From Bacillota bacterium (lineage in GTDB: Bacteria > Bacillota > Clostridia > Lachnospirales > Lachnospiraceae): a stretch of 7,180 nucleotides of DNA. The position numbers and the translations under genes are program-made. Location: NCBI GenBank assembly GCA_017861355.1, contig JAGFXQ010000171.1:1-7180 (forward strand), read 5' to 3'. The first letter of the stretch is position 1; each line of letters begins with the position of its first letter. A model generated the notes under the pieces. It made no database searches. It saw only the letters and a list, made by a program, of their open reading frames with translations, and was not told the origin of the DNA. This document shows positions 1 to 5,960 of the stretch, piece by piece.

Positions 1-200
1 AAGGTAATAACCTCAATCGTACCAACGGTCCAGAAGATTGGAGCTACGCCTAATAATCCTTTGAACACCGGAGTAAATCCCGGCCAAGCATTATAATAGA
101 TACATATTACAGCCGGAACGCATAAAAGCAAAACCGCCGCAGTCCAAATCCATATCTTACCATATACATGGGACATTTCATCGTATGATCTTCGTTTCAT
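1..200 (-). CDS. Membrane protein of unknown function, 3' end outside the window (partial)
   Basis: The start codon and the first 66 codons are present; the gene continues beyond position 1. The visible protein begins MKRRSYDEMSHVYGKIWIW. After a short charged N-terminus, which should be cytoplasmic, it has a hydrophobic segment at about residues 17-36 and a second from about residue 47 to the edge. It is therefore an integral membrane protein, but I do not recognise the family. The ATG at 200-198 is preceded by a purine-rich GGGGGA ribosome site. It lies only 14 bases after the stop codon of the DUF5058 gene, so the two are almost certainly cotranscribed and translationally neighbouring. Two small polytopic proteins encoded back to back suggest two subunits of one membrane complex, possibly a transporter; that is inference. 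Confidence is high that this is a real gene and low for any function. Confidence 0.8.
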   Translation of the reverse strand, partial: MKRRSYDEMSHVYGKIWIWTAAVLLLCVPAVICIYYNAWPGFTPVFKGLLGVAPIFWTVGTIEVIT

Positions 201-214
201 TCTCTTCTTCCCCC

Positions 215-937
215 TTATCCGATGAGCGGTGTGATTACGACAGCAAAAGCCATAGCCCCGAGCATACTGATCGGTAAGGCATAGTTTTGCAGCCAGTTCA
301 TCTTACACTTTTTGATTAGTAACCCGCAAGCTGCCATCAGTATGGCAGAAAAGAGAAGAACAAAGATGGGAATCCATCCTGCCAGACCTCCGCGTATATC
401 AGCAAATACCATTCCGAGAAATGCAGATATCATTCCTAAGAACATAGCAGTAATAAATAAGTCGCCCCACTTATTGTCCTTTGTTTTGATGGATAACAGT
501 CCCTTTTGGATACGTCGAAGTAATATCGGTACCAATAGAATACTTGGCATAATTCCAAGAGTCATTACCCAGGCGATTGCAGTATATACCTTCGGGTCTG
601 TAATTGTCTCTGACAACGATACTTTTAACGCATTTGCTGTAGTTGTTGCGGCTGGTAGCTCATATGTAATAGCACCTATAACACTAAGTCGTATCCAAGG
701 AAGAGGTAATCCCAGGAATTTTGATAAAGTGATCACACCAAGCAGGATGGACACTGCAGGAGCAATGGTAAAGATTGATGTAGATAAAATCGTCTTTCTT
801 ATCTGCTTCATATCCATTCCGAGCGCCTTGGCATGTCGATAGGATCGGATCAGGAAGAAGAAGGATTGTGCAATAACAAACAAGATGACTAGCGTTGCTA
901 TAGCATAGAGAAAACTACTGTTTGGATCAAAATTCAT
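215..937 (-). CDS. DUF5058 family integral membrane protein
   Basis: The 240-residue protein is almost entirely hydrophobic, with about seven predicted membrane segments (roughly residues 8-31, 49-76, 79-104, 117-142, 156-180, 183-210 and 217-240). The region around residues 80-97 (PWIRLSVIGAITYELPAA) resembles the conserved core I associate with the DUF5058 family of Firmicutes; this is recognition from memory, not a search result. The biochemical role of the family is unknown to me. The ATG at 937-935 has an AGGAGG at 953-948, ten bases upstream, which is a strong site. The gene is followed after 14 bases by another membrane protein gene, so the pair probably works together. It is preceded by a 92-base gap after the DMT transporter gene. 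I see no good terminator in that gap and only a weak promoter-like sequence, so whether it shares the upstream transcript is open. A transporter subunit is the likeliest role, but this is inference. Confidence 0.82.
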   Translation of the reverse strand: MNFDPNSSFLYAIATLVILFVIAQSFFFLIRSYRHAKALGMDMKQIRKTILSTSIFTIAPAVSILLGVITLSKFLGLPLPWIRLSVIGAITYELPAATTTANALKVSLSETITDPKVYTAIAWVMTLGIMPSILLVPILLRRIQKGLLSIKTKDNKWGDLFITAMFLGMISAFLGMVFADIRGGLAGWIPIFVLLFSAILMAACGLLIKKCKMNWLQNYALPISMLGAMAFAVVITPLIG

Positions 938-1029
938 GGTACATACTCCTCCTACATTTATATTATGTTTAGCATTTCTAAGGATTAAGGTACTTGGTAT
1001 GCTCTCTGATTATCATTTAACTAATACAA

Positions 1030-2118
1030 TTATGAATTATGGGTATGAGTATGATGCGTATCCGGTGTGTGGTTGTGGCTATGTTCTATCGCTTCATGTA
1101 CATGAGTATGACTATGCTCACCTGCAAACTGTGGATCATGAAGATGTGTATGATGCTTATCATCATGTCGATGTTTATGTTCATGAGTTACTGACTCATG
1201 AAGATGTGAATGTTGATGAAGCTCGGAAGCTGCCAGATAACTTCCGATTAGCATAATACCGAGCGCCAATAGAAATTGAAGTGTAATCCCTTCCCGGTAG
1301 ATTATCCATGAGATCAGTACACCGATAAATGGGGCGGTTGCATAATATGCACTGGTCCTTGCTGCTCCAAGCTCTCTCTGCGCCTTAATATAGAAATAAA
1401 TACTTAGTCCATAGGCAACAAAGCCCACAAGCATTGCACTTATGATATATAAAACATCCAGACTATATTGACCGATGGCAAGCGCTATTATGAGTGCTCC
1501 CGACCCGGATCCGATTCCCTTCAGCAAAACAATCTGAAGTGGATCTTTGATCGAGAGCATTCTGGTACAATTATTCTCTAATCCCCAACAGCAACAAGCG
1601 AGCAGTACAAATATCGAACCGACAGAAAAGGATAAGCTTTCCTTACCCTCAAGGCAAAGCACGATACTGGATATACTGATCAGTCCTATCGCCAACCACA
1701 TTCTTCTACCAATGGCTTCCTTGAAGACGATCAAAGCGATGAAGGAGGTTGCAACAATCTCAAAATTATTGAGTAATGACACGTTCGCCGGCTCGGATAA
1801 CGATAAGCCAAACATTAGTAAGATTGGAGCTCCGATATCCAGTACAATCATAGCGATGACAAAAGGAAGTTCCTTCTTTGTCAGGGTTGCTTCTCGTCTC
1901 TCTCTCTTACTGAGGTTCAAAACAAGTCTTGTAAACAACATCCCAATCCCTGCCCCCAGATAAAGAAGAGCTGCAAGAAAAGCGGGAGGAAGTTCCACCA
2001 GCAGTAGCTTCGATATCGGTGAACTAATCCCATACAGTGCAGCTGCTAATACTGCTGTAATAACAGCTGAACCAACCGGGTTTATCATCCTTTGAGAAAG
2101 TAATTTTAAATGTTTCAT
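1030..2118 (-). CDS. DMT/EamA family transporter with histidine-rich C-terminal tail
   Basis: The 362-residue protein has the tandem EamA layout of drug/metabolite-transporter permeases. A first block of about five membrane segments lies at residues 15-155 and a second at 165-297. An acidic, membrane-embedded stretch SLSEPANVSLLNNFE near residues 105-119 and the second-repeat stretch GAARTSAYYATAPFIGVLIS are typical of the family. Family members export or import small metabolites, amino acids or nucleotide-type compounds, and the substrate here cannot be read from sequence. The unusual part is residues 301-362, a soluble tail with 23 histidines, suggesting metal binding. The ATG start at 2118-2116 has only a weak GAGTGA ribosome site seven bases upstream. 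An internal ATG at codon 11 has no properly spaced site, so the first ATG is preferred. It lies 46 bases after the aldehyde dehydrogenase stop and is probably cotranscribed with it. EamA assignment is confident; a metal-related role is inference. Confidence 0.9.
   Translation of the reverse strand: MKHLKLLSQRMINPVGSAVITAVLAAALYGISSPISKLLLVELPPAFLAALLYLGAGIGMLFTRLVLNLSKRERREATLTKKELPFVIAMIVLDIGAPILLMFGLSLSEPANVSLLNNFEIVATSFIALIVFKEAIGRRMWLAIGLISISSIVLCLEGKESLSFSVGSIFVLLACCCWGLENNCTRMLSIKDPLQIVLLKGIGSGSGALIIALAIGQYSLDVLYIISAMLVGFVAYGLSIYFYIKAQRELGAARTSAYYATAPFIGVLISWIIYREGITLQFLLALGIMLIGSYLAASELHQHSHLHESVTHEHKHRHDDKHHTHLHDPQFAGEHSHTHVHEAIEHSHNHTPDTHHTHTHNS
1033..1218 (-). repeat. Low-complexity segment encoding the His-rich tail of the DMT transporter
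   Basis: These 62 codons (residues 301-362) encode alternating His-X pairs such as HSHLH, HEHKHRH, HSHTHVH and HTHTH, with 23 histidines plus several Asp and Glu residues. The DNA is correspondingly repetitive, with many ATG trinucleotides on the plus strand (CAT on the coding strand). Such tails in other transporter families (cation diffusion facilitators, ZIP, nickel/cobalt permeases) bind Zn, Ni, Co or Cu and act as metal buffers or sensors. By analogy this tail probably binds divalent metal in the cytoplasm. The reading frame through it is intact. Confidence 0.85.
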
Positions 2119-2164
2119 TTATATTTCACTCTGCTTTCTACCAGAATAAATCTCGATGGGAAGT

Positions 2165-3532
2165 CTATAACAACTTCTTCAAAGTATTAAGGTGATTCTT
2201 ATAGGGTGGATATCTCAATGGAACATCCAGCCAGTTTGCTTTCTTAAGAACACTTTTCTTATGAGAAAAAGTAGAAAAGCTCTCTTTACCATGATATCTG
2301 CCCATACCACTATCCCCAACTCCTCCAAATGGCATATGAGAGGAAGCCAAATGCATAATGGTATCATTGATACAGCCCCCACCATAAGAGATATTACTGA
2401 TAATCATTTTCTCATTCTCTTTTTTTGTAGTAAAATAATATAGAGCTAGCGGCTTAGGATGAGAATTCACCATCCCTATGACCTCATCGAGATTATGGAA
2501 CTCCAAAATCGGAAGAATTGGCCCAAATATCTCTTCCGACATCACTTTACTGTTCCAGGTAATATCATCAAGAATCGTCGGACTAATCTGGTTGGTCTCG
2601 GTGTTATAGGAACCACCGGTTATAATATTCTCTCCTTCGATTAATCCTAATAATCGCTGGAAATGCTTCTCATTGATTATTTTAGGAAAGCTGTCATTGT
2701 GACAGGCTTCCTCACCATAAAAGCGTAGAATATGTCTCTTCATCTTCTCAATGAGAACATTCTTCACTTTATGATGAACCAGTAAATAGTCCGGTGCAAC
2801 ACAGGTTTGTCCGGAATTCAGAAATTTACCCCAAACAATACGTCTTGCTGCCAGCTCCAGATTCGCTGTCTCATCCACGATACAAGGACTCTTTCCTCCC
2901 AACTCCAAGGTTACCGGTGTCAGGTGCTCGGAAGCAGCTCTCATCACTGTCTTTCCCACTAACACACTACCGGTAAAGAAGATATAATCGAATTTTTGTT
3001 CTAGCAGAGACTGATTTGCTTCTCTACCACCCTGTATTACAGCAACATACTCTCTCGGAAATACTTCAGTCAGTATCTGTTCGATCACGGTTGACGTATT
3101 CGGAGAATAATTTGAGGGCTTTACCATCGCACAGTTTCCGGCTGCGATTGCACCTACCAAAGGAGAGAGCGTCAACTGGAAGGGATAATTCCACGGAGAC
3201 ATAATAAGTATAATACCGAACGGCTCAGAATAGATCTTACTCACGGAAGGAAAATTAGTAATCGGAGTCAGAACCTGCTTAGGCTTAGCCCAGCCCCGCA
3301 GATGCTTGCTGACAAAGCTAATCTCTTCCAGTACCATGCCGATTTCCGTTGCATATGCCTCAAAAGGGTGTTTATTTAAATCATTCTTCAGAGCCTCAAG
3401 GATATCCTCCTCGTGCCTGAGAATTGCTTGTTTCATTCTTGTTAGGTATTCCAATCGTCTTGGGATACTTTTCGTATTCCCCTGAGCGAAGAATTGTCTT
3501 TGTGAATTTATAATCGTTTCAATATTCTGCAT
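2165..3532 (-). CDS. NAD(P)-dependent aldehyde dehydrogenase, class 3 (ALDH3/YwdH-like)
   Basis: This cytosolic enzyme oxidises aldehydes to carboxylic acids with NAD(P)+. From the upstream ATG (3538) the protein has 457 residues, the usual ALDH3 length and shorter than the roughly 490 of class 1/2 enzymes. In that numbering I see MSPWNYPF with the oxyanion-stabilising Asn117, the cofactor Lys140 in MVKPS, FTGS at 188-191, the general-base Glu212 in LELGG, the catalytic Cys246 in SGQTC, and EEIFGP at 335-340. All key residues are present, so the enzyme should be active. I chose the second ATG (codon 3, at 3532-3530) because the AGGAGG lies nine bases before it but only three bases before the first ATG. 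It is the first gene after the terminator and candidate promoters in the 3539-3813 gap, and is followed by the DMT transporter after 46 bases. A fatty or aromatic aldehyde substrate is typical of the class but cannot be decided here. Confidence 0.95.
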   Translation of the reverse strand: MQNIETIINSQRQFFAQGNTKSIPRRLEYLTRMKQAILRHEEDILEALKNDLNKHPFEAYATEIGMVLEEISFVSKHLRGWAKPKQVLTPITNFPSVSKIYSEPFGIILIMSPWNYPFQLTLSPLVGAIAAGNCAMVKPSNYSPNTSTVIEQILTEVFPREYVAVIQGGREANQSLLEQKFDYIFFTGSVLVGKTVMRAASEHLTPVTLELGGKSPCIVDETANLELAARRIVWGKFLNSGQTCVAPDYLLVHHKVKNVLIEKMKRHILRFYGEEACHNDSFPKIINEKHFQRLLGLIEGENIITGGSYNTETNQISPTILDDITWNSKVMSEEIFGPILPILEFHNLDEVIGMVNSHPKPLALYYFTTKKENEKMIISNISYGGGCINDTIMHLASSHMPFGGVGDSGMGRYHGKESFSTFSHKKSVLKKANWLDVPLRYPPYKNHLNTLKKLL

Positions 3533-3541
3533 TTGCATCGT

Positions 3542-3547
3542 CCTCCT
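3542..3547 (-). promoter_or_regulatory. Ribosome binding site deciding the aldehyde dehydrogenase start
   Basis: A perfect AGGAGG on the minus strand (within AAGGAGGA) stands three bases from the first ATG (3538) and nine bases from the second in-frame ATG (3532). The spacing favours the second ATG; the first may be used rarely or not at all. Confidence 0.75.
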
Positions 3548-3569
3548 TACCTAATCCTTATTGTGAAGT

Positions 3570-3598
3570 AGTATCTGAATAAAATATACCGGTATCAA
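3570..3598 (-). promoter_or_regulatory. Candidate proximal promoter of the aldehyde dehydrogenase gene, overlapping a palindrome
   Basis: On the minus strand TTGATA (3598-3593) and GATACT (3575-3570) are separated by exactly 17 bases. This gives a start point near 3563 and a leader of roughly 25-30 bases before the coding region. The -35 box overlaps the perfect 10-base palindrome ATACCGGTAT at 3586-3595, a possible repressor site. The -10 match is only 4 of 6, so this is a weaker candidate than the distal promoter. Confidence 0.35.
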
Positions 3599-3648
3599 CA
3601 CTGCATTTACTTCTTGATAACATCTTTTTCCATTATAGTATTTCTTCT

Positions 3649-3677
3649 ATTGTAGTCTTTCTCATTTCTTTTTTCAA
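3649..3677 (-). promoter_or_regulatory. Candidate distal sigma-A promoter of the aldehyde dehydrogenase gene
   Basis: On the minus strand TTGAAA (3677-3672) and TACAAT (3654-3649) are separated by 17 bases, close to the vegetative consensus. It sits just after the terminator of the preceding transcription unit and faces the aldehyde dehydrogenase. A TATAAT a little further on (3637-3632) has no matching -35 box. Confidence 0.55.
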
Positions 3678-3685
3678 TCCCGGAT

Positions 3686-3732
3686 AATAAAGAAAAACCG
3701 GATGAACTGTATCGTAACAGCCATCCGGTTTT
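3686..3732 (-). terminator. Rho-independent terminator after the flavodoxin-like gene
   Basis: An 11-base perfect stem is formed by 3732-3722 and 3704-3694 (AAAACCGGATG and its complement). It continues through a small internal bulge into a 4-base stem (3720-3717 with 3710-3707) closed by a 6-base loop. On the minus strand the stem is followed directly by TTTTTCTTTATT. It lies about 80 bases after the stop codon at 3814 and ends the transcript carrying the transglycosylase, YdeI-like and flavodoxin-like genes. The plus strand has only a short T run, and no plus-strand gene ends there. Confidence 0.85.
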
Positions 3733-3813
3733 ATCAAATCTCTTGTATATCAAATATTCATTCAAAGTACATAACATATCTGTAAATCTGCTATGATAAG
3801 TATAATATGTAAG

Positions 3814-4287
3814 TTATCTGTGACCCAATTTGTCTAATAAGTTTTGGATCAACTGCTCTCGATTCTTACTCTTCCAGTTCACGATTGCTGTCTTGCCGAC
3901 CGTAGCACCCTTACCTTCACAGGTTGAAATCATTTTCTTCACAGCCGAATTGCCACCCATCCACGCATAAGGAAATGCCTGTGTTACAAAAAGATCTACC
4001 TTTTGTCCTTTTAACGTAGGAACCTTATTCAGATAAGCTGCCAGTACAGGAGAAATCGAGAAGCCTCTGACCGGTGCTCCGATAATGATCGTATCATATC
4101 CGCTGAGCTCCGGTTCCGGATCAAATTTAATCCGGTTGATGTCGATTTCATTCGTATTCTCTCCGCCTACCGGTTCCAGTTTTCTAAGCTCTACATCATG
4201 CCCGTCCTTTTGTAGCGTTTCCTTCAGCTTCTCTGCTACCGATAAGGTATTACCGGTATGTGAATGTACTAACAATGCAATTTTCAT
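3814..4287 (-). CDS. Flavodoxin family protein
   Basis: The 157-residue protein has a flavodoxin fold signature. The first strand is followed by the FMN phosphate loop HSHTGNT (residues 8-14), and a second flavin-contact loop GAPVRGFSISP starts near residue 70. A third strand, VDLFVTQAFPYAWMGG (97-112), leads to the usual last part of the domain. It is a cytosolic, probably FMN-binding electron carrier or NAD(P)H-dependent flavin reductase; its partner is unknown. The ATG follows a purine-rich AGGGGGA site. It begins 27 bases after the YdeI-like gene stop and is the last gene of its transcript, followed by the terminator at 3732-3686. The length fits classical short flavodoxins, but the sequence after the P-loop lacks the acidic density of true flavodoxins, so an FMN-linked quinone or NO-type reductase is possible. 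Confidence 0.88.
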   Translation of the reverse strand: MKIALLVHSHTGNTLSVAEKLKETLQKDGHDVELRKLEPVGGENTNEIDINRIKFDPEPELSGYDTIIIGAPVRGFSISPVLAAYLNKVPTLKGQKVDLFVTQAFPYAWMGGNSAVKKMISTCEGKGATVGKTAIVNWKSKNREQLIQNLLDKLGHR

Positions 4288-4314
4288 ATGCTCCCCCTAT
4301 TTGGTATATTTTTC

Positions 4315-4773
4315 TTACTTTAATTTTCTACCTTCTGTTAGCTTAGCAATTGCTTTGTTGATTCGATCCTTGCGGGTCTCTTCTCTCTTCGCATCTGTAA
4401 TCCAGAGAATATAATCCTTCTTACCGGAATAGGAAAGCTTATCATATGTTTCAAGAGCCTTATTATCTGATTCCAAGGCTATTTTAAAATCCTCCGGTAT
4501 CTCTAATACGCGTTCCTCTTCATCCTTTTCAATGGTAACTCTGACCATATCACCGGCATCCTTACCGATCTGTCTACGGATCTCCTGTGTCATGCCAAGC
4601 ATATAACAGCCACCCATACGAACCAAGGAGCCACGATAGGAAGCACTGTCAAAGGTTGCGAGAACCTTCACTCTCTTTGCTCCAAATACTGCTTCAACAT
4701 CAAAGGGCGGCTCTATATAAGCTCCGTTGACTCCTTCCACTTTTTTTATAACAGCATCAAATTCCTGTCTCAA
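4315..4773 (-). CDS. DUF1905 / YdeI-OmdA-like domain protein
   Basis: The 152-residue soluble protein has an N-terminal DUF1905-like domain (about residues 3-82), recognisable by GAYIEPPFDVEAVFG near 17-31, YRGSLVRMGG near 46-55 and RRQIGKDAGDMVRVTI near 66-81. A C-terminal OmdA/YdeI-like segment (about 88-150) has PEDFKIAL and the basic helix AKREETRKDRINKAI. The family is often labelled bacteriocin-protection or OmpD-associated, but its molecular role is not established, and that label should not be taken as function in a Gram-positive. The start codon is TTG (4773-4771), with a perfect AGGAGG (4786-4781) seven bases upstream and no better ATG nearby. It lies 47 bases after the transglycosylase stop and 27 bases before the flavodoxin-like gene, so the three genes are likely cotranscribed. 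The rare start codon may lower its expression relative to its neighbours. Confidence 0.85.
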   Translation of the reverse strand: MRQEFDAVIKKVEGVNGAYIEPPFDVEAVFGAKRVKVLATFDSASYRGSLVRMGGCYMLGMTQEIRRQIGKDAGDMVRVTIEKDEEERVLEIPEDFKIALESDNKALETYDKLSYSGKKDYILWITDAKREETRKDRINKAIAKLTEGRKLK

Positions 4774-4820
4774 AAGACTACCTCCTTAGCGGAATAAAGC
4801 TTAGTATTCCCGAACATGAA

Positions 4821-5627
4821 TTAGAGGAATTTCTGATCCTTAAGCAAATTCATAACCGGTACATTATAATTAATTTCGTTGGTATTATAATTTGCTTTCT
4901 CTTCCTCGGTCTGCTGTTCTTCTTCATTTTGTGATAATTGATCCAGGAAATCAAGATAATCGTCATATGAGAACAGGGAATCTAAGTTTAATAAATTATC
5001 GTTCGTACCAGTCATCTGATTTGCAATCAGGAAGGCATAATTATTCTGAACCGGTGCAGCCGCCGCAGTAGTGATCCTTGGTTGGTCACTGCCGATGGTG
5101 GAAGGAGTACCTGTACTAACCATGGCTCCATTGGTATCCGTTCCCTGCTGCATAAAGTTTATAACCTTCTTAACATAGTTCTGGGTTTCTTCAAAAGGAG
5201 GTATCCCTCCGTATTTTTTTACATTACCACTGCCTGCGTTATAAGCAGCTAGTGCAAACTTCGTATTTCCATTATATTTTTTCATTAGTCCTGCAATGTA
5301 CTTTGCTCCACCCATGATATTCTGTTCCGCATCAAAGGAATCGGTTACTCCTAAGGATTTCGCGGTAGCGGGCATCAATTGCATTACACCCTGTGCTCCG
5401 CAACGGGACACAGCATCAGGCTTAAAGCCGGACTCTGCTTTTCCGATTGCTTTCAAGAGTTCAACGGGTACCTTATATTCATCTGCAGCATTATCAAATA
5501 TTTCATCCATCGATTTTGTCTCTCCTAAGAAGGAAGAAAAATCGGCGGTCTCACTGCTCTTCTTTACCGAACCCAGGCTTTGGGTATTTTTCGTATCAAC
5601 ATTTGTTATTCCATTAATTTCAGCCAT
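4821..5627 (-). CDS. Lytic transglycosylase (SLT domain) without signal peptide
   Basis: This 268-residue protein carries a family-1 (Slt70-type) lytic transglycosylase domain at about residues 40-160. These enzymes cleave the MurNAc-GlcNAc bond of peptidoglycan with formation of 1,6-anhydro-MurNAc. The catalytic Glu65 lies in KAESGF, followed by GAQGVMQLMP (77-86), AAYNAGSGNV (127-136) and YVKKV (151-155), so the active site is complete. The N-terminus (MAEINGITNVDTKN...) is polar and has no hydrophobic signal segment. After the domain come a Thr/Ser/Ala-rich linker (about 160-195) and an acidic, Asn/Gln-rich tail with an EEEQQTEEE run near 235-243. Such signal-less SLT proteins in Clostridia may be released through flagellar export or act on walls in sporulation; both are inference here. 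The ATG has GAGGTGA four bases upstream. It heads the minus-strand transcript with the YdeI-like and flavodoxin-like genes. Confidence 0.93.
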   Translation of the reverse strand: MAEINGITNVDTKNTQSLGSVKKSSETADFSSFLGETKSMDEIFDNAADEYKVPVELLKAIGKAESGFKPDAVSRCGAQGVMQLMPATAKSLGVTDSFDAEQNIMGGAKYIAGLMKKYNGNTKFALAAYNAGSGNVKKYGGIPPFEETQNYVKKVINFMQQGTDTNGAMVSTGTPSTIGSDQPRITTAAAAPVQNNYAFLIANQMTGTNDNLLNLDSLFSYDDYLDFLDQLSQNEEEQQTEEEKANYNTNEINYNVPVMNLLKDQKFL

Positions 5628-5645
5628 TGTATCACCTCATATCCT

Positions 5646-5674
5646 ATTTTAAGCTATTTCAGGTCATTAATCAA
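5646..5674 (-). promoter_or_regulatory. Candidate promoter of the transglycosylase gene
   Basis: On the minus strand TTGATT (5674-5669) and TAAAAT (5651-5646) are 17 bases apart, a fair sigma-A match. The predicted start near 5639 would leave a leader of only about a dozen bases, barely including the ribosome site. The true promoter could therefore lie further upstream, and I see no flagellar sigma-D (TAAA...GCCGATAA) match. Confidence 0.4.
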
Positions 5675-5692
5675 CACGATACTTTAAATCAC

Positions 5693-5706
5693 ATAGAATA
5701 TTCTAT
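5693..5706. other. 14-base perfect palindrome, possible operator
   Basis: ATAGAATATTCTAT reads the same on both strands. It lies about 20 bases upstream of the candidate -35 box of the transglycosylase gene and 130 bases upstream of the fprA -35 box. The position suits a dimeric regulator of the minus-strand gene. It does not match a regulator consensus I know, and AT-rich palindromes of this size can occur by chance. Confidence 0.3.
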
Positions 5707-5835
5707 AAGAAATCCTTACCATTTCTGTTCTTCCGATACTCTATCAATCAATTCCTTTGGTGGAAATCCCGAGGTGATTACTCTCTAATTCTCTTATAAA
5801 TACAAATAATTCTTATCAATAATTCGTTCAAACAC

Positions 5836-5865
5836 TTGTTTTCATGGATATTTATGTAGTACAAT
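5836..5865 (+). promoter_or_regulatory. Candidate sigma-A promoter of fprA
   Basis: TTGTTT (5836-5841) and TACAAT (5860-5865) are separated by 18 bases and face the flavodiiron gene. The start point would be near 5872, giving an unusually long leader of about 100 bases that carries the hairpins described separately. Confidence 0.5.
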
Positions 5866-5885
5866 AGCAACAAAGTAGTTTATTC

Positions 5886-5921
5886 GGTGCCAATCGCAAT
5901 CTTATGGTTTCTTTTGGCATC
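5886..5921 (+). promoter_or_regulatory. Upstream hairpin in the fprA leader
   Basis: GGTGCCAA (5886-5893) pairs with TTGGCATC (5914-5921) as eight pairs including one G-U, around a 20-base loop. Its last two bases (5920-5921) are also the first bases of the second hairpin, so the two stems cannot both be complete. No T run follows it, so it is not a terminator by itself. Confidence 0.45.
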
Positions 5922-5960
5922 CTAATAATATATTTATTTATTTATTTATTTATATTAGGA
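5920..5960 (+). promoter_or_regulatory. Hairpin pairing with the fprA Shine-Dalgarno sequence
   Basis: TCCTAAT (5920-5926) is exactly complementary to ATTAGGA (5954-5960), which contains the first four bases of the AGGAGG ribosome site at 5957-5962. The 27-base loop is almost pure A/T and contains the TATT repeat. Pairing would hide part of the ribosome site. The stem is AT-rich and only moderately stable, so it might melt easily; regulation of translation is inference. Confidence 0.4.
5931..5953 (+). repeat. Tetranucleotide repeat (TATT)5 plus three bases
   Basis: Five perfect copies of TATT followed by TAT stand four bases before the AGGAGG site of fprA and inside the loop of the predicted leader hairpin. 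Runs like this can change copy number by replication slippage. Here a change would alter the loop length and not a reading frame. Confidence 0.9.

Noticed and set aside
312..842. Plus-strand ORF of 176 codons inside the DUF5058 gene
   Set aside because: It lies wholly opposite a convincing membrane protein gene, has no ribosome site and encodes no recognisable domain.
938..1029. Possible terminator or promoter between the DMT and DUF5058 genes
   Set aside because: The best stem (AGCAT/ATGCT) is five pairs with a 23-base loop and no T run. The best promoter-like pair (TTAATC-N17-TAATAT) matches the consensus poorly.
936..1256. Plus-strand ORF of 106 codons rich in His, Asp, Glu and Val
   Set aside because: It is the antisense shadow of the His-rich tail: CAT codons on the minus strand read as ATG-derived repeats on the plus strand, and there is no ribosome site.
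1547..1963. Plus-strand ORF of 138 codons inside the DMT transporter gene
   Set aside because: It is an antisense shadow of the EamA coding sequence, with no initiation signal or recognisable domain.
4791..4809. Short inverted repeat GGAATA/TATTCC before the YdeI-like gene
   Set aside because: Only six pairs and no following T run, so it is neither a convincing terminator nor a strong attenuator.
5794..5809. TTATAAATACAAATAA upstream of fprA as a possible PerR box
   Set aside because: Only about 9 of 14 positions fit TTATAATnATTATAA and the second half-site is poor. PerR control of clostridial O2-defence genes is known, but this match is too weak to call.
5848..5871. Tiny ATG-initiated ORF (seven codons) near the fprA promoter
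   Set aside because: It overlaps the candidate -10 box and lacks a ribosome site, so it cannot be a leader peptide of the proposed transcript.
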